Origin: Rhizobium jaguaris
GTDB lineage: Bacteria > Pseudomonadota > Alphaproteobacteria > Rhizobiales > Rhizobiaceae
Direction of reading: 5' to 3'
DNA length: 64,000 nt
Assembly (NCBI RefSeq): GCF_003627755.1
Contig: NZ_CP032695.1
Span: 2,232,001 to 2,296,000 of the forward strand
In this document: positions 1 through 8,402 of the stretch, piece after piece
Numbering within the stretch: position 1 is the first letter of the stretch
Layout of the letters: the number at the start of each line of letters is the position of its first letter
The notes under the pieces: generated by a model
The model's input: the letters and a program-made list of their open reading frames with translations, nothing else
Database searches by the model: none
What the model was told of the DNA's origin: nothing
Program-made: the position numbers and the translations under genes

Positions 1-773
1 ACTGGAAGGAAGTCAATATTGGCGTGGAAGGAGCATTCCCGCCCTTCAATATGTCGGGATCTGATGGAACGCTCAGCGGTTACGACATCGATGTCGCCAA
101 CGAGGTCTGCAAGCGCGCAAACCTGACGTGCCACATCATCGCGCAGGACTGGGATAGCCAAATTCCGAGCCTCAACGCCGGCAAATTCGATGCGGTATTG
201 ACGATGGGACCGAACGAGAGCCGCCGCAAGGTCATCGATTTCACTGTTCCCTATGCCGTTACGGCGAACGCGCTCCTGGTTTCCAAATCCGGATCGCTTG
301 GGTCGCTGCCGCATGGCGGCGAGGCGGTCAACGTCAATGATGGCTCCGCAAAGCCGATCATTGATGAGCTGCACAAGGCTCTGGACGGTAAGATCGTCGG
401 CGCCCCGCTATCGACCAGCCAGCAGCAATTCATGGAACAGACCTTCGGCGATGTCATTCAGGTACGCACCTACAAGTCGTCTGAGCAAACGGACCTCGAT
501 CTCGCCTCCGGCCGCATTGACGCCGAATTCAACAATATCGTCTATCTGAACAGCGTCGTTTCCAAGCCGGGCAATGAGGACCTCGCGATCGTCGGCCCCC
601 TCTTTACGGGCGGCGTCATGGCGACGGATGTCTGCTTCGGGGTCCGCAAGGGCGATTCCGATCTGCAAGCTATCCTCAGCAAAGCCATCGGTGAAGCCGT
701 TGCCGACGGTACGCTCAAGAAGCTTTCTATGAAGTGGTTCAAGATCGACGTGAGCCCTAAGCCGAAAGCTTGA
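1..773 (+). CDS. Polar amino-acid ABC transporter substrate-binding protein (5' truncated by window edge)
   Basis: The reading frame is open from base 3 without a start, so the gene begins left of the window; about 256 residues are visible. The visible start (V-E-G-A-F-P-P-F-N followed by G-Y-D-I-D-V-A-N-E-V) is the classic first strand and helix of the SBP_bac_3 fold (HisJ/ArgT type), followed by the DWDSQIPSLNAGKFDAV segment and a C-terminal DGTLKKLSMKWF helix. It should be a periplasmic receptor for a cationic or polar amino acid or an opine-like compound. Two matching permeases lie at 4205-5613 on the same strand, separated by an opposite-strand block; no ATPase is visible. It is followed 19 bases later by a strong terminator. 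The signal peptide lies outside the window. Confidence 0.9.
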   Translation, partial: WKEVNIGVEGAFPPFNMSGSDGTLSGYDIDVANEVCKRANLTCHIIAQDWDSQIPSLNAGKFDAVLTMGPNESRRKVIDFTVPYAVTANALLVSKSGSLGSLPHGGEAVNVNDGSAKPIIDELHKALDGKIVGAPLSTSQQQFMEQTFGDVIQVRTYKSSEQTDLDLASGRIDAEFNNIVYLNSVVSKPGNEDLAIVGPLFTGGVMATDVCFGVRKGDSDLQAILSKAIGEAVADGTLKKLSMKWFKIDVSPKPKA

Positions 774-792
774 ATACAGGCGCACTCATTGG

Positions 793-824
793 AAAAGCCG
801 GCCGCATTCACGCGGCCGGCTTTT
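793..824. terminator. Strong bidirectional Rho-independent terminator
   Basis: A perfect 13-bp inverted repeat (AAAAGCCGGCCGC at 793-805, complement at 812-824) encloses a 6-base loop. It has an A-run on the left and a T-run on the right, so it can end transcription from both the binding-protein gene (+) and the deacetylase gene (-). Confidence 0.9.
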
Positions 825-843
825 GCGTACCTGCAAACCGGCC

Positions 844-1764
844 TTAAAGGCCGGCGTCCTTCCCGACGTAACGAACGACCTGTTCGTGGGTCGCAAACCA
901 GACGTCCTTTTCGGCACGAATGCGCGTCAGGAGCTCGTCCAGAATCCAGATGCGCGAACGGTGGCCGATGATGTCGGGATGCATCGTCAGTTGGAAAAGG
1001 CCGCCTTCGGCTTTCGCCTGCTGGAATTCGCGCCAGAAGATGTTGAAGACCGCCTCAGGCGATGTATAGGGGCGCAAGCCCGTCCAGCGGTTCATGTCCA
1101 TATAGACAGCGTCGTCGCGAATCCATTCGACGGGTAGCTCCACAACGCCCGTCCGCTCTCCGTCCATCAGCAATTCATAGCAATCGTCGTCGGCCATGAG
1201 GGAGGAATCGTAGAGAAGGCCCATTTCACGGGTGATCTGCAACGTGTTGGGGCTGAAATCCCAGGAGGGCGTGCGGATGCCCACCGGTCGCCTGCCGGTC
1301 ACCTTTTCCAGGGTATCGGCCGCGCGCATCTGCAGATCGCGTTCCGCTTCAACCGGCAGGATTGTGTTGCGCTCATGGATCCATCCGTGGATGCCGATTT
1401 CATGCCCTCCTGCGACGAGCGCACGCTGCTCATCGGGATAGAGCAGCGCTGAGACGGCCGGTACGAAGAAGGTCGCGGAAACCGCGTGCTTCTCCAGCAG
1501 GCCGGAAATCCGGGGAATGCCCTGCCGCGGACCGTACTGACCTTGCGACAGGCGGCTGGTGGATTGACCGCCGTCCCTCAATTCGGATGTTTCATGGTCC
1601 GAGTCGAACGAGAGAGCTACGGCGCATTTCGCTCCATCGGGCCAGGTTTCAGGCGCTAGCCTGCGTCCGGCAGAAACTCTTCCGACCGTCTTGCGCCATT
1701 GTTCCTCCGGCCATTGCCAGGGTTCCAGCGCCTTGGCTTCGGGGCTTGCCGCATCATATGTCAT
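844..1764 (-). CDS. Polysaccharide deacetylase family protein (PuuE/allantoinase-like)
   Basis: A 306-residue NodB-fold hydrolase. Visible metal-site motifs are SFDSDHE (about residues 52-58, first Asp pair), ATFFVPA (98-104), HEIGIHGWIH (121-130, metal His residues), RTPSWDFS (164-171) and LTMHPDIIGHRS near residue 265. This set is typical of the cytoplasmic branch that includes PuuE-type allantoinases and peptidoglycan-deacetylase-like enzymes acting on small amides rather than on chitin. No signal peptide is seen, so it is probably cytoplasmic. It lies 15 bases downstream of an SDR gene in the same direction, with an IclR gene further up, which suggests a catabolic operon iclR-SDR-hydrolase for a small amide or its derivative. 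The substrate cannot be read from sequence. Confidence 0.85.
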   Translation of the reverse strand: MTYDAASPEAKALEPWQWPEEQWRKTVGRVSAGRRLAPETWPDGAKCAVALSFDSDHETSELRDGGQSTSRLSQGQYGPRQGIPRISGLLEKHAVSATFFVPAVSALLYPDEQRALVAGGHEIGIHGWIHERNTILPVEAERDLQMRAADTLEKVTGRRPVGIRTPSWDFSPNTLQITREMGLLYDSSLMADDDCYELLMDGERTGVVELPVEWIRDDAVYMDMNRWTGLRPYTSPEAVFNIFWREFQQAKAEGGLFQLTMHPDIIGHRSRIWILDELLTRIRAEKDVWFATHEQVVRYVGKDAGL

Positions 1765-1779
1765 TTCACACTCCGATTT

Positions 1780-2544
1780 TCAGAAATGGCCGCCATCGAC
1801 CGAAAGGACCTGGCCGGTAATCCAGTCCGCTGCGTCGGACGCCAGGAAGAGGGTTGCGGCCGCGATATCCTCGGGCTTTCCGAGCCGTCGGCGCGCAACC
1901 GAACGGATCACCGCCTGCTGCTTTTCCTCGCCATAGGATGCCCATTGGCGCTCGTAGTCAGGACTGGTGCGCAGAAAGCCAGGTGCTACGGCATTGGCCG
2001 TAATGCCACAGGGACCGAGTTCATGGGCAAGTTGCCGGATGAGGCCCAATTGCGCCGCCTTCGCGCTGGCATAGGCCTGAATGCCTGTCATGCTAACGCC
2101 GAGGCCGGCTCCGCTGGAAATTGCGATAATGCGGCCATAGCCTCGGGATTTCATGCCCGGGATTGCGGCCTGCGCAACCGAAAAAGCTCCGCGGACGTTG
2201 ACATCATAGATCGCATCCCAATCTTCGAGCGGCACCTCTTCGGCGGGTCGATGTCTTTGTCCGAGCACGCCTCCGGCGACATGGACCAGAATGTCCACGC
2301 CTCCCTGCTCGGCTTCGATACTGCCGACGACCGCGTCTATGCTTGCCCTGTCGGTCACATCGAGAAAGCTGGTTTTCAATGTGCCGGCGCCATCGCTCGA
2401 GACCATCGTTTCGATCTCCTCACGCAGAATATCGGTCGCGACGACATTGGCGCCGCTTTCGACAAACGCCCTTGCTATCCCGTGGCCGATGCCGCGCGCG
2501 GCTCCGGTGATCAGAACGGTGCGGCCCGCAAAGTCGATGTGCAT
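1780..2544 (-). CDS. Short-chain dehydrogenase/reductase (SDR)
   Basis: A 254-residue classical SDR. The NAD(P)-binding TGAARGIG is at about residues 13-20, the VAGG equivalent of NNAG near 89, catalytic Ser near 143 and the YASAK active site at 158-162; it ends with the usual GQVLSVDGGHF. An upstream GTG at 2562 is possible, but the ATG at 2544 is preceded by a good GAAGGGG ribosome site at the right distance, so it is preferred. The gene sits between the IclR regulator upstream and the deacetylase-like hydrolase downstream, all on the minus strand and closely spaced, so it probably belongs to one operon. It should oxidise or reduce an alcohol/ketone in the same pathway; substrate unknown. 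Confidence 0.85.
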   Translation of the reverse strand: MHIDFAGRTVLITGAARGIGHGIARAFVESGANVVATDILREEIETMVSSDGAGTLKTSFLDVTDRASIDAVVGSIEAEQGGVDILVHVAGGVLGQRHRPAEEVPLEDWDAIYDVNVRGAFSVAQAAIPGMKSRGYGRIIAISSGAGLGVSMTGIQAYASAKAAQLGLIRQLAHELGPCGITANAVAPGFLRTSPDYERQWASYGEEKQQAVIRSVARRRLGKPEDIAAATLFLASDAADWITGQVLSVDGGHF

Positions 2545-2558
2545 TTGAGATATCCCCT

Positions 2559-3344
2559 TCACCTCTGTTCGATCGCCGGAATTTCACCCTTGAAGCCGTT
2601 GCGCAGATCGAACTCTCTGGCGCACTGAAGAAGCGCGTCGATGATCCTGTCGCGATTCATAGCAAAGCGTGCCGTAACGACCGCGACATTGAGGGCGCCC
2701 ACGACCTTGCCGGTCAAATCATGGACCGGCGCCGCCAGCCCGGAGCCGCCGATTTCGACTTCCTGATCGCTGATGGAATAGCCCAGACTGCGCGTTTCGG
2801 CGATGATCCGCCTGATCTCGCCGCGATCGACAACCGTGTAGTCGGTATGTTTCACAAGGCGTTCGGATGCGAGATATTCGTCGATCAGCCTCGGCTCCAA
2901 TGCGGCAAGGAGTACGCGGCCTATGGCGCTGCAATAGGACGGGAAAGAGCCGGCAAGCTCGGAATCGTAACGGATCGTCTGTTTGCTGACGCACTTGGCG
3001 ATCGTCTTCACCCGCCGGCCGGGTGAAGGAACGCCGAGGAAGGTGCTCTCGCCGGTATCATCCCTCAGCTTCTGCAATATGGGCTGTGCGATCGCGATGA
3101 GCTGCGCATCTCTTCCGGACGTCCAACCTGGCCCGCTGCGGCAAGCTTCATTCAGGCGATAACGTTCCGGTTCCTCACGCACGGCATAGCCACGCGACAC
3201 GAGCGTCTGAAGCAGGTTGAATGCACTGCTTTTGGGATAATCGAGTTCCGCCACGATCTGGCGCAGCGTAAGCGGTTCGCTCGCGCGCGCCAGCAGCTCC
3301 AGAAGCTCCAGTATACGGCCGGCCGATTTAACGTCATTGTTCAT
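2559..3344 (-). CDS. IclR family transcriptional regulator
   Basis: A 261-residue protein with an N-terminal winged helix (about 8-65: SAGRILELLELLAR, then LTLRQIVAELDYPKSSAFNLLQTL) and a C-terminal IclR effector domain (about 80-250; IGRVLLAAL and GYSISDQEVEIGGSGLAAPV are characteristic). An in-frame extension reaches 3713, but that part is low-complexity and overlaps the divergent SDR gene; the ATG at 3344 begins exactly where IclR homology begins. It faces the SDR/permease operon across about 100 bases and leads the SDR-hydrolase genes, so it probably controls both directions. The segment TTCA-N6-TGAA (3340-3353) next to its start is a weak operator candidate. Confidence 0.85.
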   Translation of the reverse strand: MNNDVKSAGRILELLELLARASEPLTLRQIVAELDYPKSSAFNLLQTLVSRGYAVREEPERYRLNEACRSGPGWTSGRDAQLIAIAQPILQKLRDDTGESTFLGVPSPGRRVKTIAKCVSKQTIRYDSELAGSFPSYCSAIGRVLLAALEPRLIDEYLASERLVKHTDYTVVDRGEIRRIIAETRSLGYSISDQEVEIGGSGLAAPVHDLTGKVVGALNVAVVTARFAMNRDRIIDALLQCAREFDLRNGFKGEIPAIEQR

Positions 3345-3445
3345 GTATGTGAACCATATTTCTATTGTGGAATGAAGTTCAATCGATAACACTGCCAATG
3401 TCAAGGGCTGAATGGCCGACATCGAGATCGAAAGGATGAATGCAA

Positions 3446-4189
3446 ATGGATCGGACCGCAATCGTGACGGGTGGCGCAAGAGGCATTGGCAAGGCTTGCG
3501 CCATCGGGTTGGCCAAAGCCGGTTTCGACATTGCGCTTGTCGATCTGCTTGAGCCAGAGATGCAGGCGACGGCGTCGGCCATTCGGGCCATCGGTCGCCG
3601 TGCAATCGTCCATCAGGCGGATGTTTCCGATTTCGCTCGTGCTGGTGAGATCGTGTCAGATGTGGAGAAGGCGTTCGGTCGCGTCGACTTTCTGCTGAAT
3701 AACGCCGGCGCATCGAACCCGACCGGCATCCTGGAGATCACGGAGGCGTCTTTTGATCGAACGATTGCGATCAATCTGAAGAGCTGCTTCAACTATATTC
3801 ATCATGCCGCCCCCATTATGCTCGCCCAAGGTGGTGGCCGGATTACGAGCATCTCTTCGCTGAACGCACTCTCCGGCGGAGTGACGGCCGCGGTCAGCAA
3901 GTTTGCCTATGCCTCGGCCAAAGCCGGTATTCTTGGAATGACGCGGGCGCTGGCCAAGGAACTGGGACCAAGCATCTCCATCAACGCGATCTGCCCCGGC
4001 GTCATCCAGACCGAGATCGACACGCTTTTTACGGGTGAGCGCGAAGCGGAAACCGTATCGGGCATTGCGTTGGGTCGCCTTGGCTGTGCCGACGACGTGG
4101 CAAACCTCGTTGTTTTCCTGGCAACGTCCGAACCGCTGTTCATGACCGGGCAAGCTCTCGTCGTCGACGGCTTTCAATTCAAAGTTTGA
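3446..4189 (+). CDS. Short-chain dehydrogenase/reductase (SDR)
   Basis: A 247-residue classical SDR with TGGARGIG at residues 8-15, NNAGAS near 89, SISSLNAL (catalytic Ser) near 137 and YASAK near 152-156; it ends GQALVVDGFQFKV. ATG codons occur at 3440 and 3446; the AAAGGA ribosome site at 3431-3436 is better spaced for 3446. The stop is followed after 15 bases by two amino-acid-type permeases, so dehydrogenase and transporter are probably co-transcribed. The enzyme is likely to act on the imported solute. Resembles 3-oxoacyl-ACP reductase-like sugar/polyol dehydrogenases; substrate unknown. Confidence 0.85.
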   Translation: MDRTAIVTGGARGIGKACAIGLAKAGFDIALVDLLEPEMQATASAIRAIGRRAIVHQADVSDFARAGEIVSDVEKAFGRVDFLLNNAGASNPTGILEITEASFDRTIAINLKSCFNYIHHAAPIMLAQGGGRITSISSLNALSGGVTAAVSKFAYASAKAGILGMTRALAKELGPSISINAICPGVIQTEIDTLFTGEREAETVSGIALGRLGCADDVANLVVFLATSEPLFMTGQALVVDGFQFKV

Positions 4190-4204
4190 CGCTCACTGAT
4201 ACCG

Positions 4205-4930
4205 ATGCAGGCGCATATTCCTTCCATCATGGAAATTATCGGCTTCGGACCCCGCGGATGGGGGCTCGCACTGCTGCTGGCGACCGGCGTTACCTTTGCG
4301 GTCGCGCTTAGCGGCTTTGCCCTTGGTGCCGTCTTCGGCATAATGGGCGCACGTGCGAAGCTCTCCAGGCGTCGTTGGGCTCGAACGTCCGCGGATGTCT
4401 ACACAACGGTCCTGCGCGGCCTGCCGGATCTGCTGATCATCTATCTCTTCTATTTCGGCGGCAGCGTTCTCCTAACCTCCATCGCGCGGTTCTTCGGGTC
4501 CAGCCAGTTCCTGGGACTTCCCGCCTTTCTCACCGGAACGCTGGCGCTTGGCATCGTCGCCGGCGCCTATCAGACAGAAGTGCTGCGCGGAGCCTATCTC
4601 GCCGTTTCCACCGGACAAGCGGAAGCCGCCAAGTCCCTTGGCCTGTCCCGATGGCACACGTTTCGCCTTGTGCTGGCACCGCAGATATTGCGCTTTGCCC
4701 TGCCGGGCCTCGGCAATATCTGGCAGCTCGTGCTGAAGGATTCTGCGCTGATTTCTGTCACCGGCCTTGTTGAACTGATCCGTCAGGCGCAGATCGGCGC
4801 CGGCAGCACGCGAGAGCCCTTTCTGTTCTATGTCGTTGCTGCCGCACTTTATCTGGTCATCACGTCAGCCTCGAGCAGCGCTTTCCGTCTTGCCGAGACC
4901 CGGTCCTATCGCGGGGTGGCCCGGCGATGA
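4205..4930 (+). CDS. Amino-acid ABC transporter permease (HisQ/ArtQ type)
   Basis: A 241-residue inner-membrane protein with about five hydrophobic segments. The EAA loop EAAKSLGLSRWHTFRLVLAP (about residues 139-158), which docks onto the ATPase, is typical of the HisM/HisQ permease family. The LRGLPDLLIIYLFYF segment near 76-90 is also diagnostic. It overlaps the next permease by 4 nt (ATGA), so the two are translationally coupled and should form the heterodimeric channel. Partner receptor is probably the truncated protein at the left edge. No ATPase gene accompanies them here. Confidence 0.9.
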   Translation: MQAHIPSIMEIIGFGPRGWGLALLLATGVTFAVALSGFALGAVFGIMGARAKLSRRRWARTSADVYTTVLRGLPDLLIIYLFYFGGSVLLTSIARFFGSSQFLGLPAFLTGTLALGIVAGAYQTEVLRGAYLAVSTGQAEAAKSLGLSRWHTFRLVLAPQILRFALPGLGNIWQLVLKDSALISVTGLVELIRQAQIGAGSTREPFLFYVVAAALYLVITSASSSAFRLAETRSYRGVARR

Positions 4931-5613
4931 TCGACTTCGCGTTTTTTGCTGATACCTTTCGCCAACTACTCGGCGGTATGCCGCTGACACTTGCCCTCAC
5001 CGGAATTGCGACGGTCGCGGGCTTGATACTGGCGCTTGTCCTGGCAGCGATGCGCTTGTCTTCCAATCGCTTTTTTGACTGGCCGGCACGCTTCTATATT
5101 TTCTGCTTCAGGGGGTCTCCTCTGCTGGTGCAGATCTTTCTGATCTATTACGGTCTTAGCCAGTTTCCGGAACTGCGCAGAAGCATTCTCTGGCCTTATC
5201 TGCGCGATCCTTTCTGGTGCGCCTCACTGGCTCTTTCGCTGAACACTGCGGCCTATGCGAGTGAGGTATTTCGCGGCGGATTCCTGTCGGTACCGAAGGG
5301 AATGGTCGAGGCTGCGCGGGCCTGCGGCATGTCACGATCCCTGACATTTCGCCATATCATTGCCCCTCTTGCCTTAAGGCAGGCTCTGCCGGCCTACGGC
5401 AATGAAATCATCCTGATCGTCAAGGCATCGTCACTCGCTTCGACCGTCACCCTGATGGAAGTCACAGGCATTGCGGCCGGAATTATCGCCGAAACCTATC
5501 GTCCCATAGAGGTTTTCATCTGCGCTGCGGCCATCTATCTCACGGTGAACTTCATCGTGACGCGCGCCGTGCAGGCGGCCGAATATGTGATCACGCCGGA
5601 ACGGCGATCCTAA
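4927..5613 (+). CDS. Amino-acid ABC transporter permease (HisM/ArtM type)
   Basis: A 228-residue membrane protein. It has the FRGSPLLVQIFLIYYGL segment of polar-amino-acid permeases and an EAA loop EAARACGMSRSLTFRHIIAP around residues 127-146. It starts inside the stop of the preceding permease (ATGA at 4927-4930) and closes the operon; the next gene (LysR) is convergent, 51 bases away. Together with the 4205 permease it should form the membrane channel of a polar-amino-acid or opine importer whose ATPase is outside the window or shared. Confidence 0.9.
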   Translation: MIDFAFFADTFRQLLGGMPLTLALTGIATVAGLILALVLAAMRLSSNRFFDWPARFYIFCFRGSPLLVQIFLIYYGLSQFPELRRSILWPYLRDPFWCASLALSLNTAAYASEVFRGGFLSVPKGMVEAARACGMSRSLTFRHIIAPLALRQALPAYGNEIILIVKASSLASTVTLMEVTGIAAGIIAETYRPIEVFICAAAIYLTVNFIVTRAVQAAEYVITPERRS

Positions 5614-5664
5614 TATGTTGTTCTACCGTCAAAGCTGAGACGGCATACCGTGCGCCGACGGACG

Positions 5665-6576
5665 TCAAGCCCGCTGAGCCGATACCCTGACGAAGTCGAT
5701 GAATGCCCTTAGCGGCGCGGGCACGAGGCGCCGTCCGGGATAGTAAAGGAACGGCCCCGAGAAGCGCTGCCACCATGGTTCGAGGATCGGCTCGAGTGCG
5801 CCGCTGTCAAGAAACGGACGCAACCAGTCTTCGAAGAGGTAGACGATCCCCGTCCCGGCGATCGCCGCATCGACCGCAAGATCGGTCGCGCCACCCAACC
5901 GGACAATCAGTGGCCCAGTGCAATCGACCCGCAACACCTCGCCTCCGCGCTCGAACTCCCACGGCGTCGTCATCGCACCGCTGGAGAAGCGACCCAAGAT
6001 GCAGGCGTGGCCGAGCAGCTCGCTCGGGTGCTGCGGCCGACCATGGCAATCGAGGTAGGCCGGGGAGGCTGCGACGGCGAAGCGCTGGAAGCGCGGTCCG
6101 ATCGGCACCGCGATCATATCCTGCTCCAGCCGCTCGTCATATCGGATGCCGGCGTCGCAGCCGGCAGCCAGCACGTCGACGAAGCTCTCCTCGGTGATTA
6201 CTTCGAGTCGGATGTCGGGATAGGCGGCAAGGAATGCAGGAATGATGCTGGGGAGCACCAACCGCGCGGCGCTGACCGGCACATTAAGACGCAACGTACC
6301 TGCCGGCCTGTCGCGAAATCGGTTGACGACGTCGAGGGCCGACTCCACCTCGATCAAAGCCGGGCCGAGCCGCTCCAGCAAACCTTTGCCCGCCTCAGTT
6401 GGGACGACACTGCGCGTTGTGCGGTTGAACAGTCTGACGCCCAGCTGTGTTTCGAGACGGCGAACCGCTTCACTGAGAAAGGAGGCGCTGCTACCGCTTG
6501 CACGCGCTCCCTCGCGAAAGCCGCCTGCACGCGCTACCGCCACAAAGGCATTGAGATCACCGAGATCGACCTTCAT
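5665..6576 (-). CDS. LysR family transcriptional regulator
   Basis: A 303-residue LysR protein: N-terminal winged HTH (residues 1-60; DLNAFVAVARAGGFREGARASG then SFLSEAVRRLETQLGVRLFNRTTR) and a C-terminal periplasmic-binding-like effector domain beginning near LRLNVP (about 93). The start at 6576 (MKVDLGDL) is chosen because LysR proteins begin at this point; a longer frame to 6615 adds unrelated residues. It is divergently placed from the aldo-keto reductase, the classical LysR/target arrangement. A perfect inverted repeat (6592-6609) sits in the shared promoter. Confidence 0.9.
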   Translation of the reverse strand: MKVDLGDLNAFVAVARAGGFREGARASGSSASFLSEAVRRLETQLGVRLFNRTTRSVVPTEAGKGLLERLGPALIEVESALDVVNRFRDRPAGTLRLNVPVSAARLVLPSIIPAFLAAYPDIRLEVITEESFVDVLAAGCDAGIRYDERLEQDMIAVPIGPRFQRFAVAASPAYLDCHGRPQHPSELLGHACILGRFSSGAMTTPWEFERGGEVLRVDCTGPLIVRLGGATDLAVDAAIAGTGIVYLFEDWLRPFLDSGALEPILEPWWQRFSGPFLYYPGRRLVPAPLRAFIDFVRVSAQRA

Positions 6577-6591
6577 TGTTCGCCATTCCGC

Positions 6592-6609
6592 ACAACCTGT
6601 ACCGGTTGT
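6592..6609. promoter_or_regulatory. LysR-type operator candidate
   Basis: ACAACC-TGTACC-GGTTGT is a perfect 6-N6-6 inverted repeat located 16-33 bases upstream of the lysR start and 67 bases from the reductase start. Such dyads in LysR divergons usually bind the regulator; binding is inferred. Confidence 0.5.
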
Positions 6610-6675
6610 ATCCAATTTTCATGCATTGCGACAACGCCTATCTTTTTGCTGTCATCTCTTGAAAGGAGTTAGCTC

Positions 6676-7551
6676 ATGTCCACAATCGATCAATCCGGCA
6701 TGTTTACCCTCGGCAAGCACAGCGTGAAGCGGCTCGGCTACGGCGCCATGCAACTTGCGGGGCCGGGTGTGTTTGGCCCGCCTCGGGATCATGAAGCGGC
6801 GCTGATCGTGCTGCGTGAAGCGGTCGAGAGTGGCGTAAACCACATCGACACCAGCGACTTCTACGGCCCGCATGTTACCAACCAAATCATCCGCGAAGCG
6901 CTCCACCCCTATCGCGACGATCTGGTCATCGTCACCAAGATCGGCGCACGGCGCGGCGCGGATGGATCATGGAACCCGGCCTTCTCCCGCGAAGAACTGA
7001 CAAAGGCGGTGCACGACAATCTCCGCAATCTGAGCCTGGATGTGATGGAGGTGGTCAATCTTCGCATCGTGTTCGACGTGCATGGCCCTGCCGAAGGGTC
7101 GATCGAAGCGCCTCTGACGGTCTTGGCCGATCTCCAACGGCAAGGTCTGGTCCGTCACATCGGGCTGAGCAACGTCACGCCCACACAAATCGCCGAAGGT
7201 CGTCGGATCACCGAGATTGTCTGCGTGCAAAACCAGTACAATCTCGCGCATCGGGCCGACGATGCGCTGATCGACGATCTTGCCCGCGACGGCATCGCCT
7301 ACGTGCCGTTCTTTCCGCTGGGCGGGTTCACCCCACTGCAATCGTCCACTTTGTCCGAGGTCGCCGCACACCTCGGCGCCACGCCCATGCAAGTGGCGCT
7401 CGCCTGGCTGCTGCGCCGCGCGCCAAACATCCTTTTGATACCCGGCACCTCGTCCGTCGGTCATCTGCGAGAAAATCTCGCCGCCGCCGCACTGGTGCTA
7501 CCTGATGACGCCGCTAAGGAGCTGGACCACATGGCGAATATCGCCTCGTAG
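6676..7551 (+). CDS. Aldo/keto reductase, E. coli YdbC-like
   Basis: A 291-residue TIM-barrel oxidoreductase. NHIDTSDFYGP (residues 55-65) supplies catalytic Asp58 and Tyr63, and IVTKIGARR supplies Lys88. The place where most family members have the catalytic His (L-H-R) reads VVNLRI, as I recall from E. coli YdbC, to which the whole protein appears very similar. The C-terminal IPGTSSVGHLREN is the NADPH 2'-phosphate loop. The start ATG has GAAAGGAG upstream (6660-6667). Divergent LysR gene suggests inducible expression, perhaps in aldehyde detoxification. It is followed by a strong terminator. Confidence 0.88.
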   Translation: MSTIDQSGMFTLGKHSVKRLGYGAMQLAGPGVFGPPRDHEAALIVLREAVESGVNHIDTSDFYGPHVTNQIIREALHPYRDDLVIVTKIGARRGADGSWNPAFSREELTKAVHDNLRNLSLDVMEVVNLRIVFDVHGPAEGSIEAPLTVLADLQRQGLVRHIGLSNVTPTQIAEGRRITEIVCVQNQYNLAHRADDALIDDLARDGIAYVPFFPLGGFTPLQSSTLSEVAAHLGATPMQVALAWLLRRAPNILLIPGTSSVGHLRENLAAAALVLPDDAAKELDHMANIAS

Positions 7552-7572
7552 AGGCATCGGAAGCTGCAGGTA

Positions 7573-7614
7573 GCCGATGCTACGCCAGGCTCTCGCTCGT
7601 GGCGTAGCATCGGC
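7573..7614. terminator. Perfect 15-bp hairpin downstream of the aldo/keto reductase
   Basis: GCCGATGCTACGCCA at 7573-7587 is the exact complement of TGGCGTAGCATCGGC at 7600-7614, with a 12-base loop. It starts 21 bases after the reductase stop. There is no clear T-run, so it may be a terminator or a 3'-stabilising hairpin. Confidence 0.7.
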
Positions 7615-7707
7615 GCCGAACTTGACGGCAACAGCAGAAAAGCCTCTTCTACACTTCCCCATTGATGCCTATCCTCTTGCCTCTAGATCTGGACCATGGA
7701 GAGCTCG

Positions 7708-8382
7708 ATGCGCATTGAACATGCCTTTCTATTCGATCTTGACGGCACGTTGGTAGACAGCGTCTATCAGCATGTGCTTGCCTGGAAAGAGGCCTTGGAC
7801 GCCGAGGGCATAGACCTCTCAATATGGCGTATCCATAGAAAAATCGGCATGAGTGGCGGGCTGTTCACCAATCAGTTGCTTCGTGAAACCGGTATGTCGA
7901 TAACCGACGACACGAATGAGCGGTTGCGGCAACTTCACGCCGAGGCCTATCGCCGCCTCGGCGCCCAGATACGCCCTCTTCCCGGCGCAAGCGAACTTCT
8001 GCAATGGCTTTCGGACGCCGGGATCCCGTTCGCGATCGCCACAAGTGGCCGCATGGAGACGGCAGCGGTCAATATTGCTGCCTTGGGGATCGACCCGGAA
8101 GCTTTTCCGATCATCACCCGAGACAAGGTCAAATATGCCAAGCCCGACCCGGACCTGTTTATTGCGGCCGCAGAAGCTCTGGGCGTTGCGATAGAAAATT
8201 CAGTCGTCGTCGGAGACAGCATCTGGGACATGCTTGCGGCGACGCGCTGCAAGGCGCTCGGGGTCGGGCTGCTCAGCGGTGGCTATGGCCGGGAAGAACT
8301 CAAGGACGCCAGGGCGATCCGCGTCTACGAAGATCCGGCCGACCTTCTCTATCACATCGACGAAGTGGGAGGGCGGCGCTAA
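7708..8382 (+). CDS. HAD-superfamily phosphatase (phosphoglycolate-phosphatase-like)
   Basis: A 224-residue HAD hydrolase. Motif I is DLDGTLVDS (about residues 10-18, nucleophile and acid Asp), motif II is ATSG near 111-114, motif III is KVKYAKPDPDLF (Lys near 140) and motif IV is VVVGDSIWD near 168. An alpha-helical cap lies between motifs I and II, so it is a subclass C1 phosphatase of the Gph/PgmB type. ATG codons at 7696 and 7708 are in frame; the GGAGAG between them is a ribosome site for 7708. It stands alone, with a promoter region of about 90 bases after the hairpin. Substrate is probably a small phospho-sugar or phosphoglycolate. Confidence 0.85.
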   Translation: MRIEHAFLFDLDGTLVDSVYQHVLAWKEALDAEGIDLSIWRIHRKIGMSGGLFTNQLLRETGMSITDDTNERLRQLHAEAYRRLGAQIRPLPGASELLQWLSDAGIPFAIATSGRMETAAVNIAALGIDPEAFPIITRDKVKYAKPDPDLFIAAAEALGVAIENSVVVGDSIWDMLAATRCKALGVGLLSGGYGREELKDARAIRVYEDPADLLYHIDEVGGRR

Positions 8383-8402
8383 ACGACGAAAGCGCCGCCA
8401 AA

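Noticed and set aside
1699..2628. Long plus-strand open frame opposite the SDR and hydrolase genes
   Set aside because: It mirrors two well-supported minus-strand genes, has no family features, and is the usual antisense open frame of GC-rich codons.
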